A stretch of 7,387 nt of DNA from CAYYED01 sp964470785. GTDB lineage: Bacteria > Patescibacteriota > Minisyncoccia > Minisyncoccales > PEYH01. Below the pieces are notes generated by a model. It did no database searches. It had not been told where the DNA came from and saw only the letters and a program-made list of their open reading frames with translations. Made by a program: the position numbers and the translations under genes. Shown here in pieces: positions 5,970-7,387 of the stretch. Position 1 is the stretch's first letter. Each line of letters begins with the position of its first letter. The stretch spans positions 1 to 7,387 of the forward strand of contig CAYYED010000008.1 in NCBI GenBank assembly GCA_964470785.1, read 5' to 3'.

Positions 5970-6000
5970 CCAAACTTTCTCTTTCTTGGCTAATTTAATT

Positions 6001-7008
6001 CTAAAATACCCGTATCAATGCCGTGCTTACCAAAAAATACACGACAATAGAAAGAATATCAACGATAATGGTGGCAAAGGGGCCCGAGCCAATAGCCGGG
6101 TCTTGCCGGGCCTTTTTTAACAGCCAAGGAATAAGCACGCCTGTGGATATTGACAAAATGATGCCAAAAAAAATAGAAAAAAAGAGAATATAAGCCATTC
6201 TTTGCGATTGCCACCAAAATTTGGCAACCAGGCCCAAAATACTCCCCAAAAACAATGCTAGAAAAAAACCGATTTTAATCTCCTTTTTAAGATAATGGCT
6301 TAGAGAAATATTATTATTCATTACCATTCCCCTGATAAAAATTGTCTGGGTTTGATGGGCAACAGCATCGGACATATAAACAATTACCGGCACAAAAAAT
6401 GCTAAAAGGATTTCTTGTTTCAACACACTTTCAAAAAATCCCATTACTTGAGCAGCAATTATTCCTCCGAATAACCCGATTAACAGCCAGCTAAACCTTG
6501 CCTTAAATAACCTGAAAGCCGGGGTCTCTAAAACATTAAAATAATTGGCTTCCATTTTAGAAAAACCGCCTCCTAAAAGAAAGTCCTCTATGTTTTCTTT
6601 ATTTAAAACATCTAAAATAGTATCTGAACACATCACCCCTAAAAACGAACTTTTTTTATCCACCACCGGAATGGCTTTAAGGTTATGCTTAAGAGCAATA
6701 ATAGCCGCCCTTTCTTGATCAGCATAGGGCCCTATGGTTACCAAGTCGGTAATAAAAAGCTCTTCTATTTTCTTTTCTTTGGGATGTAAAAAAATTTCTT
6801 TTAAAGAAAGTACGCCTTCAAGTTTTTTATCCTGGTCAGTAATATAGATATAATTTATTGTTTCAAAACCGTTTCCAATAGAAAGCGCATCAAAAATATC
6901 ACTGATTGTCTGGCTCTTGAGGGCCGTAGGCACCTCGGTCGTCATTAACCGCCCCACGCTGTCTTTGGGATATTTGGGCTTAAATATTTTATCAATGATT
7001 TTCTGCAT
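6001..7008 (-). CDS. mgtE: MgtE-type magnesium channel lacking the N-terminal domain
   Basis: MgtE proteins are Mg2+-selective channels gated by cytosolic Mg2+. This 335-residue version starts directly with the CBS pair: VGRLMTTEVPTALKSQTI (18-35), then a second CBS through about 138 with AIPVVD (112-117). A connecting helix (about 140-170) and five membrane segments follow (roughly 174-192, 200-225, 246-266, 272-297, 312-333). The TM region keeps FFVPVIVYM (204-212), the DPAIGSGPFATIIVD motif (303-317) and D317, which corresponds to the pore Mg2+-binding aspartate. The usual GNxGxQ motif is replaced by SDAVAHQTQT (213-222). Common MgtEs are about 450 residues with an N-terminal superhelical Mg2+ sensor. 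An in-frame TAA 12 nt upstream shows the domain is absent here rather than missed. The gene begins 2 nt after a gene remnant. Confidence 0.88.
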   Translation of the reverse strand: MQKIIDKIFKPKYPKDSVGRLMTTEVPTALKSQTISDIFDALSIGNGFETINYIYITDQDKKLEGVLSLKEIFLHPKEKKIEELFITDLVTIGPYADQERAAIIALKHNLKAIPVVDKKSSFLGVMCSDTILDVLNKENIEDFLLGGGFSKMEANYFNVLETPAFRLFKARFSWLLIGLFGGIIAAQVMGFFESVLKQEILLAFFVPVIVYMSDAVAHQTQTIFIRGMVMNNNISLSHYLKKEIKIGFFLALFLGSILGLVAKFWWQSQRMAYILFFSIFFGIILSISTGVLIPWLLKKARQDPAIGSGPFATIIVDILSIVVYFLVSTALIRVF

Positions 7009-7010
7009 TA

Positions 7011-7139
7011 TTATATTTTAGCGTTTTTTAAAAATTGCTGCAACTCAAAACACAACCACCAGCGCGGGTCGTTATCTTTAAAGCCAAAATGCGGAGAGCG
7101 GGCCTCCGCAAGCTTAATAAACAGAAACCTGTCCTCTGT
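7011..7139 (-). pseudogene. 3' remnant of a gene upstream of mgtE
   Basis: A 42-codon open stretch ends with TAA at 7013-7011, 2 nt before the mgtE ATG, the spacing of tightly packed operon genes. It reads with protein-like, varied composition: FLFIKLAEARSPHFGFK, then DNDPRWWLCFELQQFLKNA. Its base composition is clearly richer in G and C than the AT tract beyond it. It has no ATG, GTG or TTG start near its beginning and is closed upstream by TAG at 7142-7140, right where the AT-rich repeat tract begins. It therefore looks like the C-terminus of a protein whose 5' part was deleted or displaced. I do not recognise the family. A short intact gene using a rare start codon is the alternative. Confidence 0.5.
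7015..7020 (-). promoter_or_regulatory. Possible -10 box for leaderless mgtE
   Basis: TAAAAT on the minus strand at 7020-7015 is followed by 6 nt and then the ATG, the same geometry as TATAAT-6-ATG at gltX. A weak TTGCAG lies 17 nt upstream (7043-7038). It overlaps the 3' end of the gene remnant. If that upstream gene is dead, mgtE needs a promoter here or further up in the repeats. Confidence 0.35.
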
Positions 7140-7167
7140 CTATTTATTTCAAATAATTAAATTAAAT

Positions 7168-7212
7168 AATATGATCAATATGATCAATATGAACAATATT
7201 AGTAATATGACA
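7168..7212. repeat. Degenerate nonamer array
   Basis: Five consecutive 9-bp units sit in register: AATATGATC twice, AATATGAAC, AATATTAGT, AATATGACA. The last unit merges into the left arm of the 36-bp inverted repeat. The tract abuts the exact 85-bp tandem repeat. The layout, short direct repeats next to AT-rich palindromes, is loosely iteron-like, but no replication gene or DnaA box is visible. Confidence 0.75.
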
Positions 7213-7240
7213 TTTTTGACGATCGTAAAAAATGTCATAT
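7205..7240. repeat. 36-bp near-perfect inverted repeat centred on ACGATCGT
   Basis: Centred between 7222 and 7223, the arms ATATGACATTTTT and AAAAATGTCATAT are exact complements, as is the central ACGATCGT. Only one pair (7218 G with 7227 A) fails. The right half and core belong to the 85-bp unit, while the left arm comes from the last nonamer. The second 85-bp copy therefore lacks this long left arm. Confidence 0.8.
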
Positions 7241-7387
7241 AAAATTCTTGGAAACAAACATAAACCATACCTAAACATGCTTGAAAAAAGTATTACAAAA
7301 TTGACGATCGTAAAAAATGTCATATAAAATTCTTGGAAACAAACATAAACCATACCTAAACATGCTTGAAAAAAGTATTACAAAATT
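7216..7387. repeat. Exact 85-bp tandem duplication reaching the window end
   Basis: 7216-7300 and 7301-7385 are identical at every base by direct comparison, and the last two bases (TT) match the start of a third copy. The unit begins TTGACGATCG and contains GTCATATAAAATTCTTGG and GCTTGAAAAAAGTATTAC. The whole unit is repeated with no variable part, so this is not a CRISPR array. The window ends inside it, so copy number is unknown. An assembly break or collapse at a repeat is possible. Confidence 0.9.

Noticed and set aside
7018..7110. Possible tRNA or structured RNA from the GC-richer block upstream of mgtE
   Set aside because: No cloverleaf, TTCGA-like T loop or acceptor stem pairs up. 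The segment is better explained as the coding remnant on the minus strand.
7162..7353. 63-codon minus-strand ORF
   Set aside because: It lies entirely in the nonamer and 85-bp repeats, repeats its own sequence across the two copies, and has no protein-like features beyond AT-rich composition.
7216..7387. Terminal repeats as a CRISPR array
   Set aside because: The full 85-bp unit is identical in both copies, so there are no variable spacers, and no cas gene other than a solitary Cas4-like nuclease is present.

Overview
The window is about 7.4 kb of AT-rich DNA that most resembles a Candidate Phyla Radiation (Patescibacteria, Parcubacteria-type) genome. This placement is an inference from overall character: low GC, short genes, no recognisable Shine-Dalgarno in front of any gene, and a slimmed-down MgtE. 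No marker gene here proves it. A 4-nt ATGA overlap at 5088-5091 that uses TGA as a stop argues for the ordinary bacterial code rather than the TGA=Gly code of some CPR lineages.

Layout. 1-237: short AT-rich word repeats, two back-to-back GC-rich hairpins, then a consensus -10 box placed so that the gltX transcript would start on the ATG. 238-1824 (+): glutamyl-tRNA synthetase. 1845-2201 (+): small membrane-anchored or secreted protein of unknown function. 2202-2303: promoter region holding a tandem 12-mer and a dif-like dyad. 2304-3251 (+): complete Xer-type tyrosine recombinase. 3252-3476: repeats, a 20-bp perfect palindrome and a bidirectional terminator between converging genes. 3477-4325 (-): membrane-anchored DUF4163/DUF3298 (RsiV/PdaC-like) protein. 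4326-4551: heptamer repeats. 4552-5091 and 5088-5861 (-): an overlapping pair, a host-attachment/baeRF-like protein downstream of a Cas4/RecB-like PD-(D/E)XK nuclease. 5862-6000: another heptamer array with a hairpin. 6001-7008 (-): MgtE-type Mg2+ channel lacking its N-terminal domain. 7011-7139 (-): the 3' remnant of a gene that once sat directly upstream of mgtE. 7143-7387: a nonamer array, a 36-bp near-palindrome and an exact 85-bp tandem duplication that runs off the window end.

The coding part is mostly housekeeping (translation, Mg2+ transport, chromosome dimer resolution or integration) plus one coupled nuclease/release-factor-fold pair of unknown purpose. The most unusual content is in the spacers. 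Several hold a private short word, often 7 nt long, repeated in register and sometimes also inverted. A palindromic element with core TGACGATCGT occurs both alone at 3365-3404 and inside the terminal 85-bp array. Two dif-like sequences flank the recombinase gene.
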